64,000 nt of DNA from a virus: positions 16,187 to 80,186 of the IMG/VR virus record IMGVR_UViG_3300020463_001735. One strand, written 5' to 3'. A model generated the notes under the pieces. That model was not told where the DNA came from. It saw only the letters and a list, made by a program, of their open reading frames with translations, and did no database searches. The position numbers and the translations under genes were made by a program. This document shows, one piece after another, positions 16,885-25,944 of this stretch (position 1 is its first letter; the number at the start of each line of letters is the position of its first letter).

Positions 16885-17693
16885 TATTTAAAATGCTCCA
16901 ACAATTCATCTGTGAGAAATTCATCTTCCACATAATGTAACACACCTTTTTGTGTGAAGTTACCTAAATATATATTATCATCCAAATAGACATCAAGATA
17001 ATCAGTCCATTTTTCTGGAACATTTTCCCAATGTTGTGCGTGGGGTTTCATATGTGTAAAAGTAAGTGGCATTTTTAAATTAGGTAAGTCTAAAAGTTTA
17101 TATGCAATAGCACAATTCAAATCAAAACTTTGCCAATTTTGTTTTCTCTTAGGTGCAAATTGTTTATAAAAAATTTGCCAGTCTTTGCTGATAATTTCCA
17201 CTAATAGGAAAAATTCTTTTGCAATATTATTTTTTTTAAAATAGTACAATCCACTATACAAATTAGGTAAATTATTTGCAACAAAAGTTTTTCTATAGTA
17301 ATTTGTCGATACAACATCTTTTCTGTACGTAACGACATCTGTTGTAAATGCTACACTGTGTTCACTACATTTATACCACCAATCAGATATATCTTCAAGA
17401 ATTAACATGTCTGCATCCATTACGATAGTATTTTCATAAGGTGTTAAATGATAAACTTTCCATCTATTTTCTATTTTCCAGTCACTATTCACTGCAAGAT
17501 TTCCCCAAGGAATAGGAATAATTTTGTCAAATACATCTTTATATTCATTCGGTACGTTATCGTCTGTAATTAAGCTAACATTTTGATTTCTATTGTTTTT
17601 GTGTATACTACATGCTAATGCATATGCTTGTCGTACATAGTCTGTTTTATAATTATTTTCTGCTAGTATACAAAATCCATTATTCATTTGCAA
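16884..17693 (-). CDS. Glycosyltransferase, GT8-like (family 2, copy a)
   Basis: The 269-residue protein has VSLITDDNVP, then YENTIVMDADMLILED with DAD at 93-95. This is the metal-binding DxD in the setting typical of GT8-type retaining transferases (hydrophobic strand, D.D, then L/I). Later blocks include NLPNLYSGLYYFKKN and a C-terminal LTFTHMKPHAQHW, where family members place a metal-binding histidine. A diverged paralogue lies directly upstream. It would transfer a sugar from a nucleotide donor in the cytoplasm; the acceptor is unknown. Confidence 0.75.
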   Translation of the reverse strand: MQMNNGFCILAENNYKTDYVRQAYALACSIHKNNRNQNVSLITDDNVPNEYKDVFDKIIPIPWGNLAVNSDWKIENRWKVYHLTPYENTIVMDADMLILEDISDWWYKCSEHSVAFTTDVVTYRKDVVSTNYYRKTFVANNLPNLYSGLYYFKKNNIAKEFFLLVEIISKDWQIFYKQFAPKRKQNWQSFDLNCAIAYKLLDLPNLKMPLTFTHMKPHAQHWENVPEKWTDYLDVYLDDNIYLGNFTQKGVLHYVEDEFLTDELLEHFK

Positions 17694-18519
17694 AATCCTT
17701 ATCTATGTATCTATCCAAACTAAATTTATTCATTACATGCAAATCAGATCCTTTTATTGTACAAGCAAGTTCATTTTTGTCTTGTTGTAAAAGTAAAATC
17801 ATTTTTGTATCTTCTATATCTATAAGTGTATCTTTTCCTGTAATCATATACAGTGTAGGTAATACTTTGGGCCAGGCAACTGATTCATGGTTACTAAGTA
17901 TGTGGAGTGCAATGCTAAATGCAAAATCATTTCTGTATGTGTTAGAAACAATATTATACAATAATTTATAATAGCTCCAATTATCTCTTATATGTTCTAT
18001 TAGATTAAAAAGTATTTTAGTTTTGTTTGTTTTTTTAAAATAAAATACTGTAGCCCAATACATTGGAATACTTGTGTTGCTTACTAATAATTCTGCAGAA
18101 TTGTCTCTTGTGGTATTACAATCAAATGCTAATCTGTTAATTAAAAAATTGTGATTAGTTTTGAAGCATTGTAAAATACTTTTACTATTAACAACAAAGT
18201 CTGTATCTATTACCAATGTATGTTCATAAGGTGTTAAATCATAGCAAGATGCACGAGAAAAATTTTTCCAAGTAGCATCTATATATGAACTTCCGTCATA
18301 AAATTTTTTTTGTTGTGTTTCATAAGATGGTTCTACTTGTATTACTTTGTTGATATATTTTTTATAAAAAGGAAATTTTTTAAGTTGTTCAGCACTATCT
18401 GTAACTAGTGTGACGTGTAATTTTGTAAAACTTTTTACACGCTTCGCACAAAAGATTGCTTGCTTTACATAATCTATTTGTTCATTATTATTAGCAAACA
18501 GCAAAACACCTTTGTTCAT
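17680..18519 (-). CDS. Glycosyltransferase, GT8-like (family 2, copy b)
   Basis: The 279-residue protein is laid out like the next gene: KGVLLFANNNEQIDYVKQA at the N-terminus, HVTLVTDSAEQ, and YEHTLVIDTDFVV with DTD at 105-107. Both share the phrase LTPYE-(N/H)-T just before the DxD strand, showing a common origin. The C-terminal part is less conserved, with LPTLYMITGKDTL replacing the histidine block, so activity or donor may differ. It overlaps the downstream copy by 14 nt. Confidence 0.7.
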   Translation of the reverse strand: MNKGVLLFANNNEQIDYVKQAIFCAKRVKSFTKLHVTLVTDSAEQLKKFPFYKKYINKVIQVEPSYETQQKKFYDGSSYIDATWKNFSRASCYDLTPYEHTLVIDTDFVVNSKSILQCFKTNHNFLINRLAFDCNTTRDNSAELLVSNTSIPMYWATVFYFKKTNKTKILFNLIEHIRDNWSYYKLLYNIVSNTYRNDFAFSIALHILSNHESVAWPKVLPTLYMITGKDTLIDIEDTKMILLLQQDKNELACTIKGSDLHVMNKFSLDRYIDKDFANE

Positions 18520-18860
18520 TAATCTAATAATCCCTTAATTTTTTTATTACTTTTAAACTTGTTGTATGCAATTAAATATTTGTTAGTGCTTTGTATATAA
18601 ACATCAACAATATCATCAATAAATTGTTTTGGATTTTTAATTTCTACAGGTATGCTGTTACTATCAAGTAATACTAAAGGTTTTTCTTTTGAAAGTATAA
18701 AATTGCAAAATGTAATTAAGTCAGGAGTAACTTCAAACGCACAACCATCTTGATAATGATAACAATTATCTTGGTATTGTTTTAAAAGTATATTTTTTTG
18801 ATTTTGTAATGTTTGCGAAAAATTAGCAAACTCTAATGCTTTTTCTAACTTTGAATCCAT
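18519..18860 (-). CDS. Small unknown protein opening the minus-strand accessory operon
   Basis: The 113-residue, mostly helical protein has no recognised motif. It has the strongest ribosome-binding site seen in the region (AGGAGG, six bases before the ATG). A consensus sigma70-type promoter lies just before that, so it is the first gene of an operon that continues through overlapping genes to 12096. Strong early expression is expected; the function is unknown. Confidence 0.6.
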   Translation of the reverse strand: MDSKLEKALEFANFSQTLQNQKNILLKQYQDNCYHYQDGCAFEVTPDLITFCNFILSKEKPLVLLDSNSIPVEIKNPKQFIDDIVDVYIQSTNKYLIAYNKFKSNKKIKGLLD

Positions 18861-18879
18861 AAAATCCTCCTATAGCTAT

Positions 18880-18908
18880 AGTATACAGGAAGTAATGATA
18901 AAAGTCAA
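18880..18908 (-). promoter_or_regulatory. Sigma70-type (probably early) promoter for the minus accessory operon
   Basis: Read on the minus strand: TTGACT (18908-18903), a 17-bp spacer, and TATACT (18885-18880), then AGGAGG and the ATG at 18860. It shares the extended TTGACTTT start and 17-bp spacing with three other promoters in the window. Confidence 0.8.
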
Positions 18909-18914
18909 GAATTA

Positions 18915-19751
18915 TTAAAGTGTAGATTGATTGGTATATGTTGGTGCTGATAAAGAAACGTTTGAACCAGATGCTCTTAAATGTTGTACATTACTTGTGG
19001 TTGTGCCTGTAACGTTTTCATCTGGATTACCACCTTTGTCGTCTTGTAAATATATTCTAAACAATATAGCACCAGTTTGACTTAGAGCTGAAATAATATA
19101 ATCATTTGCCGCATATACACCTGAGCCAGATTTTTGAAATATCTGTTGATAGCTACCAGTTAAATCTTGTTGACCTATACTTGTTCCTGAGCCAGATCCT
19201 GTAGATGTTGTATTGGTGTAGTTCATTTTTATAGTACCCATGTTTGCTAACATATTACGCCAATCAACATTAATTGAACTAGATCCGCCGGATTGACTAG
19301 CAGTAAACCTAATTTCTCCACCTGCTTTAAAAAATTGTGTTTTAGCAATATCAGAACCAAAACTTACTAATACCCTGTGTTCTAATGTTCCATTCCAAGG
19401 CGAAGTTCTTGAACTACTTGTTCCAGATTCAATTGAAAATTGTCCTGATCCAATTGAATATAAATTTGATTCAACAGTGGTCATTACTGTTGCATATTGA
19501 TTTAAATGAGCGGCTAGTATTGTATCGCCCACATCTACGTTAGTAATAGTAGGACCAGTGCCTTGTTGATGGGTATATGCTTTTGTAATATCTGTGCGTA
19601 AATTATCTAACTGATCGTCTGTAATTGTTTGGCCTACTGATACTTGTCCACTTAATAACGATTGTCCGTAGTCTGTACCCATTATGGTGTTAATTCGACT
19701 TTGAACTGTGTTATAATCGCCTGCTGTAATTGTTGCATTTTGGACTGGCAT
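18915..19751 (-). CDS. Virion structural protein (tail-associated), unknown role
   Basis: The 278-residue protein has an N-terminal third with GDYNTVQSRINTIMGTDYGQSL and a following DDQLDNLRTDITKAYTHQ. This arrangement is recognisable from structural proteins of marine T4-like phages. The rest is Ser/Thr/Gly-rich and beta-structured, as expected for a virion surface protein. It follows the fibre genes on the same strand but has its own sigma70-type promoter and a late motif. It has no glycine-histidine catalytic signature. It is probably a fibre or tail decoration; the exact position is unknown. Confidence 0.6.
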   Translation of the reverse strand: MPVQNATITAGDYNTVQSRINTIMGTDYGQSLLSGQVSVGQTITDDQLDNLRTDITKAYTHQQGTGPTITNVDVGDTILAAHLNQYATVMTTVESNLYSIGSGQFSIESGTSSSRTSPWNGTLEHRVLVSFGSDIAKTQFFKAGGEIRFTASQSGGSSSINVDWRNMLANMGTIKMNYTNTTSTGSGSGTSIGQQDLTGSYQQIFQKSGSGVYAANDYIISALSQTGAILFRIYLQDDKGGNPDENVTGTTTSNVQHLRASGSNVSLSAPTYTNQSTL

Positions 19752-19771
19752 ATAATATCTCCTATTCCTTA

Positions 19772-19800
19772 ATTATAGTACAAACAAAGATTAAAGTCAA
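19772..19800 (-). promoter_or_regulatory. Sigma70-type promoter upstream of the 278-residue structural gene
   Basis: On the minus strand, TTGACT (19800-19795), a 17-bp spacer and a perfect TATAAT (19777-19772) precede the ATG at 19751, with GGAG in between. This is a host-type promoter in front of a structural gene. Confidence 0.8.
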
Positions 19801-19822
19801 CACTTTTTATTAACTACGTATT

Positions 19823-19830
19823 TATTTATA
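19823..19830 (-). promoter_or_regulatory. T4-type late promoter motif TATAAATA
   Basis: A perfect TATAAATA reads on the minus strand, overlapping the stop codon of the upstream fibre gene and lying about 72 bp before the ATG at 19751. Together with the sigma70-type promoter it gives this gene a dual early/late control region. Confidence 0.65.
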
Positions 19831-21328
19831 CTTTCAACACACATTCAATCAATTTTTCCGATTCATCGTCACTTGATTCTAATGCTATGCCAACCATTGC
19901 CGTTGTATGGATTGTAGAACACACGCCGTCTTGCCATGCATATATTGGTTGTCCTTTTGCTACAATACCTTTTACTCTAACAGGAACACGACCTTTTAAT
20001 GCAATATATTGTCCATCAGATTCTGAATTCATCATTAAACCTGGATCTGTTGATACTACACCAATACAAATATCACTTACCTTAGCTGGTTCTATTTCAT
20101 GATCTGGATGACTGCATACTGCTACTGCTGTTCCTGCTGGTAATTCTTCTTTTGTAGTATATTTTTCTGCAAGGTCAGCAAAACGTGAACTTGTAGCAAT
20201 GCCGTCAAATACGTTTGCTGTAATATTTCCACTTGCGTTTCTGCATGCAATAGTGTTTGGTAATGTTGTAGACACAGAAGCAGCTCTATAACTGCCGCCA
20301 TCTACTTGTAATGTGTTGGCCTGAGTTGCTGTTCCTGTAAATGTTGTGGCAAATACATTATTAAATGTGTCTGTAGCAGAACCTATTGTAACAGTTTGTA
20401 TTGAAGTACCGTCTGATTGTAATCCTGGCAACAATGCAAGTGTAGCATCTGCTTGGACACGTAAGATATTTTCTGTTGTTCCACTTAATGGCTTTGCACT
20501 TAATTTAATAGTTTTGCCTACTTCGTTTGCAATACTACCTTCATTATCATTAATAATTTTAATTTTTAGATCACTACTATCACCTATAGCAATACCTACA
20601 TCAGCAAAACTTGTCAATGTTGTAAATGCCGCTAATCCAGTTTGTACAAAATTCGATGCTTCTATACCGCCTAATTTATCAGCATTTGTTGCTGTACCGT
20701 GAAATCTATGTCCTGTAGTAGTAACGCCGTTTGCACTATTTTGTGTATTTTTAAGTGTTAATCCTCTTCTAATGACATCATATCCAGTAATAGCATTTTC
20801 AGCATCAGTTGAATCAATAGTAAATTGTATTGCACTTATTGTAAATATTACTTCATCATTTACAGTGGCTGCAATTATAGATCTATTTGTTCCACCATCA
20901 TCACGCACTGTTTTGGATTGCATTTGAGTAATACCAGATCCTGCGTCTTGTGGTCCAACTAGGATAAAATCTGTTCCGTTATAGGCATATAATTGTTCGT
21001 TGGCAGTATCCCACCAAAAGTCGCCAGCCTTTAAGCCAGTTGGGGCACTTGCACTGACCTCGGCACCGCCTGTGGTACGCCATTTTGTTCCATCATAAAA
21101 CTTTAATTTTGAATTTCCGCTATCAAACCACATTTGTCCTGATATAGCTTTTGGCGGAGCATTTGCACCGCTAAAATTTTCTAGTAAGAATACAAAATTT
21201 TCATTTTGTATTTCTCCATAACCTGCATAGTTTTTTCCAACTAGTTTAAGGTCAGTGGTTTGATCTAGAGTACCGTCTTCGACTGTACTCAGTGTTGCAT
21301 TGTTGTATCTGTTTATCGTATATGCCAT
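19826..21328 (-). CDS. Tail fibre protein with C-terminal G2-like/chaperone domain (paralogue 1)
   Basis: In this 500-residue protein the first 120 residues repeat a module shared with the next two genes: TTDLKLVGKNYAGYGE, NFVFLLENFS, GQMWFDS, GDFWWDT and LVGPQ. The middle is a beta-rich shaft. From about residue 383, FADLAEKYTTKEELPAGT, GVVSTDPGLMMN and ALKGRVPVRVKG form a domain common at the ends of phage fibres. It is related to peptidase-G2-like/intramolecular-chaperone domains, some of which self-cleave. Probably it is a host-binding or fibre-tip component. A late motif precedes it. Confidence 0.75.
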   Translation of the reverse strand: MAYTINRYNNATLSTVEDGTLDQTTDLKLVGKNYAGYGEIQNENFVFLLENFSGANAPPKAISGQMWFDSGNSKLKFYDGTKWRTTGGAEVSASAPTGLKAGDFWWDTANEQLYAYNGTDFILVGPQDAGSGITQMQSKTVRDDGGTNRSIIAATVNDEVIFTISAIQFTIDSTDAENAITGYDVIRRGLTLKNTQNSANGVTTTGHRFHGTATNADKLGGIEASNFVQTGLAAFTTLTSFADVGIAIGDSSDLKIKIINDNEGSIANEVGKTIKLSAKPLSGTTENILRVQADATLALLPGLQSDGTSIQTVTIGSATDTFNNVFATTFTGTATQANTLQVDGGSYRAASVSTTLPNTIACRNASGNITANVFDGIATSSRFADLAEKYTTKEELPAGTAVAVCSHPDHEIEPAKVSDICIGVVSTDPGLMMNSESDGQYIALKGRVPVRVKGIVAKGQPIYAWQDGVCSTIHTTAMVGIALESSDDESEKLIECVLKV

Positions 21329-21353
21329 TTCTTATAACCCCTAATACATAATG

Positions 21354-21361
21354 TATTTATT
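21354..21361 (-). promoter_or_regulatory. T4-type late promoter motif AATAAATA
   Basis: AATAAATA on the minus strand lies 26 bp before the ATG at 21328 and just before the end of the upstream fibre gene, the expected place for a late promoter driving the last fibre gene. Confidence 0.6.
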
Positions 21362-21364
21362 CGT

Positions 21365-23281
21365 TTACGGTGTATATGTGTTTGTGCTTGTATGTGTCCA
21401 TGCTCCACCTGATACAGTAAACACCATTGTGTATCTGTTTGGAGTTAGGGTAGCGTTACCGCTTGCCGCAGAAAATGTCACGTCTTGCACAACTGATTGT
21501 GCATTTACTACATTATTTTTATCTACTGATACAGTAGATTTACTCATAGCGGCGTTAATATCAATACCACTAACTGATGCTGAACTATAATCAACTGCGT
21601 GTATCACTGCTTTTGCACCATTAGTTAATGTTTTAACACCCGCTGTATACATTGCTGTAAGTATAGCAATAATATTAGTTGTAGGTCCATCACCTGTTCC
21701 TGGTGGGTTTGGTGATGTCAAACCTGTAATATCTAAACTTAAAACTAGTGGTTCAATTTCCCTTGCATTATCGGTATAACCTTTAGTAGCTACGTGGCTG
21801 TCAGCTGTAGGTGATGCTACACCCGTAATTTTTTGCGTGTTAACAGCGATATCGCCACTTGTTGAAATCGATAATCCACTTGTTGATGTAATAGTTGAAC
21901 CGTTTATATTAATATTATCAACATCTAGTTGTGTCAAAGTGCCTAGTCTTGTTAAGCCGGTTGCTTGTGTTACTGTGTTATGTAATTCTGTATCAGAAAG
22001 TTTTTTTACTCCCTTGATATGATATGCAGGATTTCCTATTGTATCAGTAGCGGCTAAATCTACATTTTGATTAAATGTCCACGCTGATGTTGCATTACGC
22101 CATAAAATATCCTTAGATCCGGTTATACTATTTAAAATTACGCCTCCTTGGTCTATGGCGGCGTCAGTAGGAAGTGTACTATCGCTTGTAATACCTAGTT
22201 CTAAATTTTTTCCTTCAATCTTAAAATTAGATACATCAAATGAAAGTGTAGTACCTGTTACAGTTAAATTTCCTACAACGTCTAAATTTCCGCTTATTTT
22301 ACCATTACCTGTAACATCTAATGCCGCTGTAGGAGTTGAATTAAAAAAACCAAGGTACTGATTTGTAGAATCTATATAAAGAGCACTGTTAGTAGAGTTC
22401 CCTACTCTTATTCTCATATCAATATCGGAATCACCTGCTTGATTTTCAAATACTGTTGTTGTACCATCTATTTTTATAGCATGATATTTAGTATCTCCTA
22501 CACCAATAGCAAGTCCACCACTGTTTTTAACAAACAAACTTCCTGTCATATTTTGGTTACCAGTGGTGGCAACAAATTTTGACACATCATATTTTGTGCC
22601 AGCACCATCTACTAATGCATCTGCAGACTCTGCAGTTCCGTTGTATTTGTAAATTTCTCCTGTAGGATTGACAGGATTAAATCCAACTTTAATTAATTGT
22701 CGTTGCGGTGATTGAGAATCATTTGCATCTACAGGATATCCTGGTATTTCAAAATTATTACCTGGACGAAATTGTACACGAGAATGCACACCTGCAAGTA
22801 CACCTCCAACGAATAGTTTAAGTACTGTTCTTGTAACGTTACCATCATCAACAACACTATCTGCTTCGAATCCTGTTTTCCCTTGCCTCTGTGTGTACAT
22901 AGGTCCCACAAGTACAAGATCTGTTCCATCATAGAAATATAGTCTATTCTTAGCATCATCTATCCATAAATCACCAGCTACTAAATTTGTAGGCTCTTGG
23001 TTACTTACAATTGGTCCGCCTGCTACTTTCCAAGCACTACCATTAAAAATTTTTAATCTTGCACTTGCTGTGTCATACCATAATTGTCCTTTCAACGGGT
23101 TTGTTGGTGCACTACTGCTAGAAAAGTTTTCAAGCATTTTAATATAATTTTCATTGATGAATTCACCAAAACCTTTATAGTTTCTTCCCACTAATGTAAT
23201 GTCAGTGCTTGTTGTATCAATAGAACCATCTACAAGCGTTACTAAAAGCGTGCCATCTGTTTTGTTTAGAATGTAACTCAT
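21365..23281 (-). CDS. Tail fibre protein (paralogue 2)
   Basis: The 638-residue protein shares the N-terminal module of its neighbours (STDITLVGRNYKGFGE, MLENFSSSSAPTNPLKGQLWYDT, GDLWIDD, LVGP). A long shaft follows with STPTAALDVTGNGKISGNLDVVGNLTVTG, a phrase typical of phage fibre shafts that carry peptidase/collar ends. The C-terminal 120 residues (from about LVLSLDITGL) differ from both other copies and have no recognised domain. They are a likely receptor-contact or assembly segment. Its start overlaps the stop of the next gene upstream. Confidence 0.75.
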   Translation of the reverse strand: MSYILNKTDGTLLVTLVDGSIDTTSTDITLVGRNYKGFGEFINENYIKMLENFSSSSAPTNPLKGQLWYDTASARLKIFNGSAWKVAGGPIVSNQEPTNLVAGDLWIDDAKNRLYFYDGTDLVLVGPMYTQRQGKTGFEADSVVDDGNVTRTVLKLFVGGVLAGVHSRVQFRPGNNFEIPGYPVDANDSQSPQRQLIKVGFNPVNPTGEIYKYNGTAESADALVDGAGTKYDVSKFVATTGNQNMTGSLFVKNSGGLAIGVGDTKYHAIKIDGTTTVFENQAGDSDIDMRIRVGNSTNSALYIDSTNQYLGFFNSTPTAALDVTGNGKISGNLDVVGNLTVTGTTLSFDVSNFKIEGKNLELGITSDSTLPTDAAIDQGGVILNSITGSKDILWRNATSAWTFNQNVDLAATDTIGNPAYHIKGVKKLSDTELHNTVTQATGLTRLGTLTQLDVDNININGSTITSTSGLSISTSGDIAVNTQKITGVASPTADSHVATKGYTDNAREIEPLVLSLDITGLTSPNPPGTGDGPTTNIIAILTAMYTAGVKTLTNGAKAVIHAVDYSSASVSGIDINAAMSKSTVSVDKNNVVNAQSVVQDVTFSAASGNATLTPNRYTMVFTVSGGAWTHTSTNTYTP

Positions 23282-25302
23282 TACGCACTCCTACCTGTAT
23301 AAATGATATACTTCATACTCATATAAGGATTCATTACATCTAACGGGTCGCCGTCACCTCCGTCAAGAACACCACCACTTGTTAATATACGTTGGCTATT
23401 TTGTTGTGACGCAATATCAACTGTTGATCTTTGAATTCCAGTTAGTAACGTATCTCCTGTGTTTATTTCTCGCACTGCATAAAATTGTTCTCCTGTAGGC
23501 GAACGTAGATCATGTTCATGCTCAGGTAAATTTTTTGTTGTAACAGTTTTAGTTTCGCTTCCGCCTATGCCGCCTAATGTGTCTGCTGAGTTGTTAGTGA
23601 CTGTATTTGCACTTACACCATTCATGTTATCTAATCCTAAAGGAAATCTACCTCTTAAATCCGGCACAGCAAATTTTCCAGATTCTGGAGAATCTTTAAA
23701 TGAAAAAAGAATAGCATCATATAAAGCCTGATACTCTGCTATAAGATACTCTGCTCCGTCACATAGCAACCAACCTGCAGGAGTAGCTATACCTGCATAT
23801 GGCACAATCACACCCGGCGGATTTGTTGGTACAGCTTTTAACAAATTACGTCTTGATACTTTTTTAAGTCCTGTCTGGCCTGACGTTCTATTAATTAATA
23901 TTTCATCATCTACTTGTGTTTCTGTAACACTTGTTTTGTTTGAAACAATAGTATTACTAATACTTGTTGTAAATGTTTTTACACTTCCGCCAACTTGTCC
24001 ATCAAATACAAAATCGTCAGCACTTACATCACCTGTCAACCTAAATGTTGTTGAACTTGTTAATTTATCTGCAGATCCTGCTCTACCGGATACAGTACCA
24101 CTTACATTTCCTGTAAGGTTTCCAATAAATGTTGTAGCATACATAGTCTTATATTTGTTTAATGCAGCTCCTATATTTCTAACGTTACTTTGATCAGGTT
24201 CAATATTACGTGTGTTTAAAGTATTTTCTAGTTCTGTTTGGCCACCTACAAATAAATTTTTTGCTATACCTACACCACCTTTGATAATTGCACTACCTGT
24301 ACCTATAGTTGTTGCATCTGTCGTATCATTTATTTTTAACACACCACTTTGTTGTATGTTACCTGTAACATCTAATGCTTCTTCTGGTGCTTCGTTGTTG
24401 ATACCCACTTTTAGATCACTATCAACTCTCACTACAGTTTTAGAAGTACCAGCATTTTTTACTCTTAAGTCAATGTTAGACCCTGCAACTTGATGTTGTA
24501 ATATACCAGCATTTCCTTCAATACCTATATTCATTTCTGAATTGATACCATAATTAATACCTGCGTTATTTTGAACATTAAGTCCATTTAATGTTGTGCT
24601 TACAATATCGCTTCTTAAAAAATTTCCTGCACTAACATTAACATTGTTTACAATTAAAGATTCTGCTTTTTCTGCTGTTCCGTAAAATTTTGCTGCACCG
24701 TCTCCTTTTATATCCCTAGAAGATAACGTAACACCTGGTTTAATCACAGTAAAACCTGGTATAGTTGTTTTAGGTGTAAATTCGTCCGTAGCAATTATTG
24801 CAATAGGTTGTGCATCCACTTCTATCTGTACAACATTATAAACAAGATTATCAGTTCCAGTCAGCGATACTGGTATAGGTCCTGTGTTAAGGCCATCACT
24901 AAATGTGGGGCCTACAAGCACCCACCCAGATCCGCTAAACAAGTATAACTGTTGGTTATCTGTGTCAGTCCATAAATCGCCTATTTGACTGTTCGCCGCT
25001 TCTGGTTCTGTTGTTCCTCTAATAATACCACCTACAGGAACCCAATCAGGAAGATTGTATACCTTAAGTTGTTCTTTTCCTGGAGTGCTATCATACCAAA
25101 GTTGACCTTCAACAGGGTTGCTAGGTTGTGTGGCACTTGCAAAATTTTCTAACAGATGCAAAAAGTTTTCTGCAATAGCAGTACCATATGCAGTTGTGTT
25201 TCTACCAGGAATTTTTAAATCTGTTGTTGTGTTAAGAGTGTTATCCTCAATAGTAATAGTGCCTTTGTTGGCCTGGTCTGTATATGCAATAGTATAAGCC
25301 AT
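23281..25302 (-). CDS. Tail fibre protein with C-terminal tail-collar domain (paralogue 3)
   Basis: The 673-residue protein begins with the shared fibre module (NTTTDLKIPGRNTTAYGT, LLENFASATQPSNPVEGQLWYDS, GDLWTDT, LVGP). Its shaft includes APEEALDVTGNIQQSGVL. From about residue 490, VIVPYAGIATPAGWLLCDGAEY, KFAVPDLRGRFPLG, LPEHEHDL and a final NPYMSMKYIIYTG form a complete phage tail-collar domain, as in T4 gp12-like and short-fibre proteins. It is the fibre most likely to act like a short tail fibre or to nucleate assembly. Confidence 0.85.
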   Translation of the reverse strand: MAYTIAYTDQANKGTITIEDNTLNTTTDLKIPGRNTTAYGTAIAENFLHLLENFASATQPSNPVEGQLWYDSTPGKEQLKVYNLPDWVPVGGIIRGTTEPEAANSQIGDLWTDTDNQQLYLFSGSGWVLVGPTFSDGLNTGPIPVSLTGTDNLVYNVVQIEVDAQPIAIIATDEFTPKTTIPGFTVIKPGVTLSSRDIKGDGAAKFYGTAEKAESLIVNNVNVSAGNFLRSDIVSTTLNGLNVQNNAGINYGINSEMNIGIEGNAGILQHQVAGSNIDLRVKNAGTSKTVVRVDSDLKVGINNEAPEEALDVTGNIQQSGVLKINDTTDATTIGTGSAIIKGGVGIAKNLFVGGQTELENTLNTRNIEPDQSNVRNIGAALNKYKTMYATTFIGNLTGNVSGTVSGRAGSADKLTSSTTFRLTGDVSADDFVFDGQVGGSVKTFTTSISNTIVSNKTSVTETQVDDEILINRTSGQTGLKKVSRRNLLKAVPTNPPGVIVPYAGIATPAGWLLCDGAEYLIAEYQALYDAILFSFKDSPESGKFAVPDLRGRFPLGLDNMNGVSANTVTNNSADTLGGIGGSETKTVTTKNLPEHEHDLRSPTGEQFYAVREINTGDTLLTGIQRSTVDIASQQNSQRILTSGGVLDGGDGDPLDVMNPYMSMKYIIYTGRSA

Positions 25303-25305
25303 TTA

Positions 25306-25920
25306 TTATCCCTCGTTGAATCCTGTTAAACTTTGAACTCTTACTGTATAATCAATTTGTACTAGTCTGTTCAAACTTTTTTGTACAGGATGAAATACAA
25401 CATGTGTTAACAATCTACCATTACCATCTTCCGCATATGCTTTTAAACCTAATTCATCAAATACGTATAAAGAATTTTGATCTGTAGCTGTATCAAATGC
25501 ATCTTGTCCGGCAGGTTCACCGTAATCAAGTAGACATGTAACTAATACATCTGTATAATTAGTACCACTAATATGTCTGGTTTCTATTTTATTACGAACA
25601 GGATCAATGTTTGACACGCTCCTATCATCTACAACTTTTTTAAAAGTTTGATTGTATAAACTTGCATTTGTTCCTGTACTGTTAGGTGTAAGATATGTAA
25701 TTATTCCTGTAGGATCTACACTAGTGCCACCATTTCCAAACGCCATTTCGTGTATCCAACCGTTTCCGCTATTTCCTAAACTTTCAGCGAGAGATAAACT
25801 TATGTTTTCATAATGTATAGCATTACGTTTATCTATAATGACTTGTCCACTTTCAGGATCATAAATTTTAATATGTCCTTGTATATACACACCTTGATGT
25901 TCGTTTATTTTATCTGTCAT
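25306..25920 (-). CDS. Baseplate/fibre-connector structural protein
   Basis: The 204-residue beta-rich protein has HVKI-type strand GHIKIYDPESGQVI, DKRNAIHYENISLSLAESL and MAFGNGGTSVDPTG. This layout is known from conserved structural proteins of marine T4-like phages placed between the large baseplate gene and the fibres. It may link fibres to the baseplate (the position of gp8/gp9 in T4), but no direct similarity to those is visible. It is preceded by a late motif and sits 3 bases upstream of the collar-fibre gene. Confidence 0.55.
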   Translation of the reverse strand: MTDKINEHQGVYIQGHIKIYDPESGQVIIDKRNAIHYENISLSLAESLGNSGNGWIHEMAFGNGGTSVDPTGIITYLTPNSTGTNASLYNQTFKKVVDDRSVSNIDPVRNKIETRHISGTNYTDVLVTCLLDYGEPAGQDAFDTATDQNSLYVFDELGLKAYAEDGNGRLLTHVVFHPVQKSLNRLVQIDYTVRVQSLTGFNEG

Positions 25921-25936
25921 TTTGTTTTCCTACATG

Positions 25937-25944
25937 TATTTATC
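25937..25944 (-). promoter_or_regulatory. T4-type late promoter motif GATAAATA
   Basis: GATAAATA on the minus strand lies about 17 bp before the ATG at 25920 and overlaps the stop of the giant gene. It would start a transcript for the connector and fibre genes. Confidence 0.6.
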
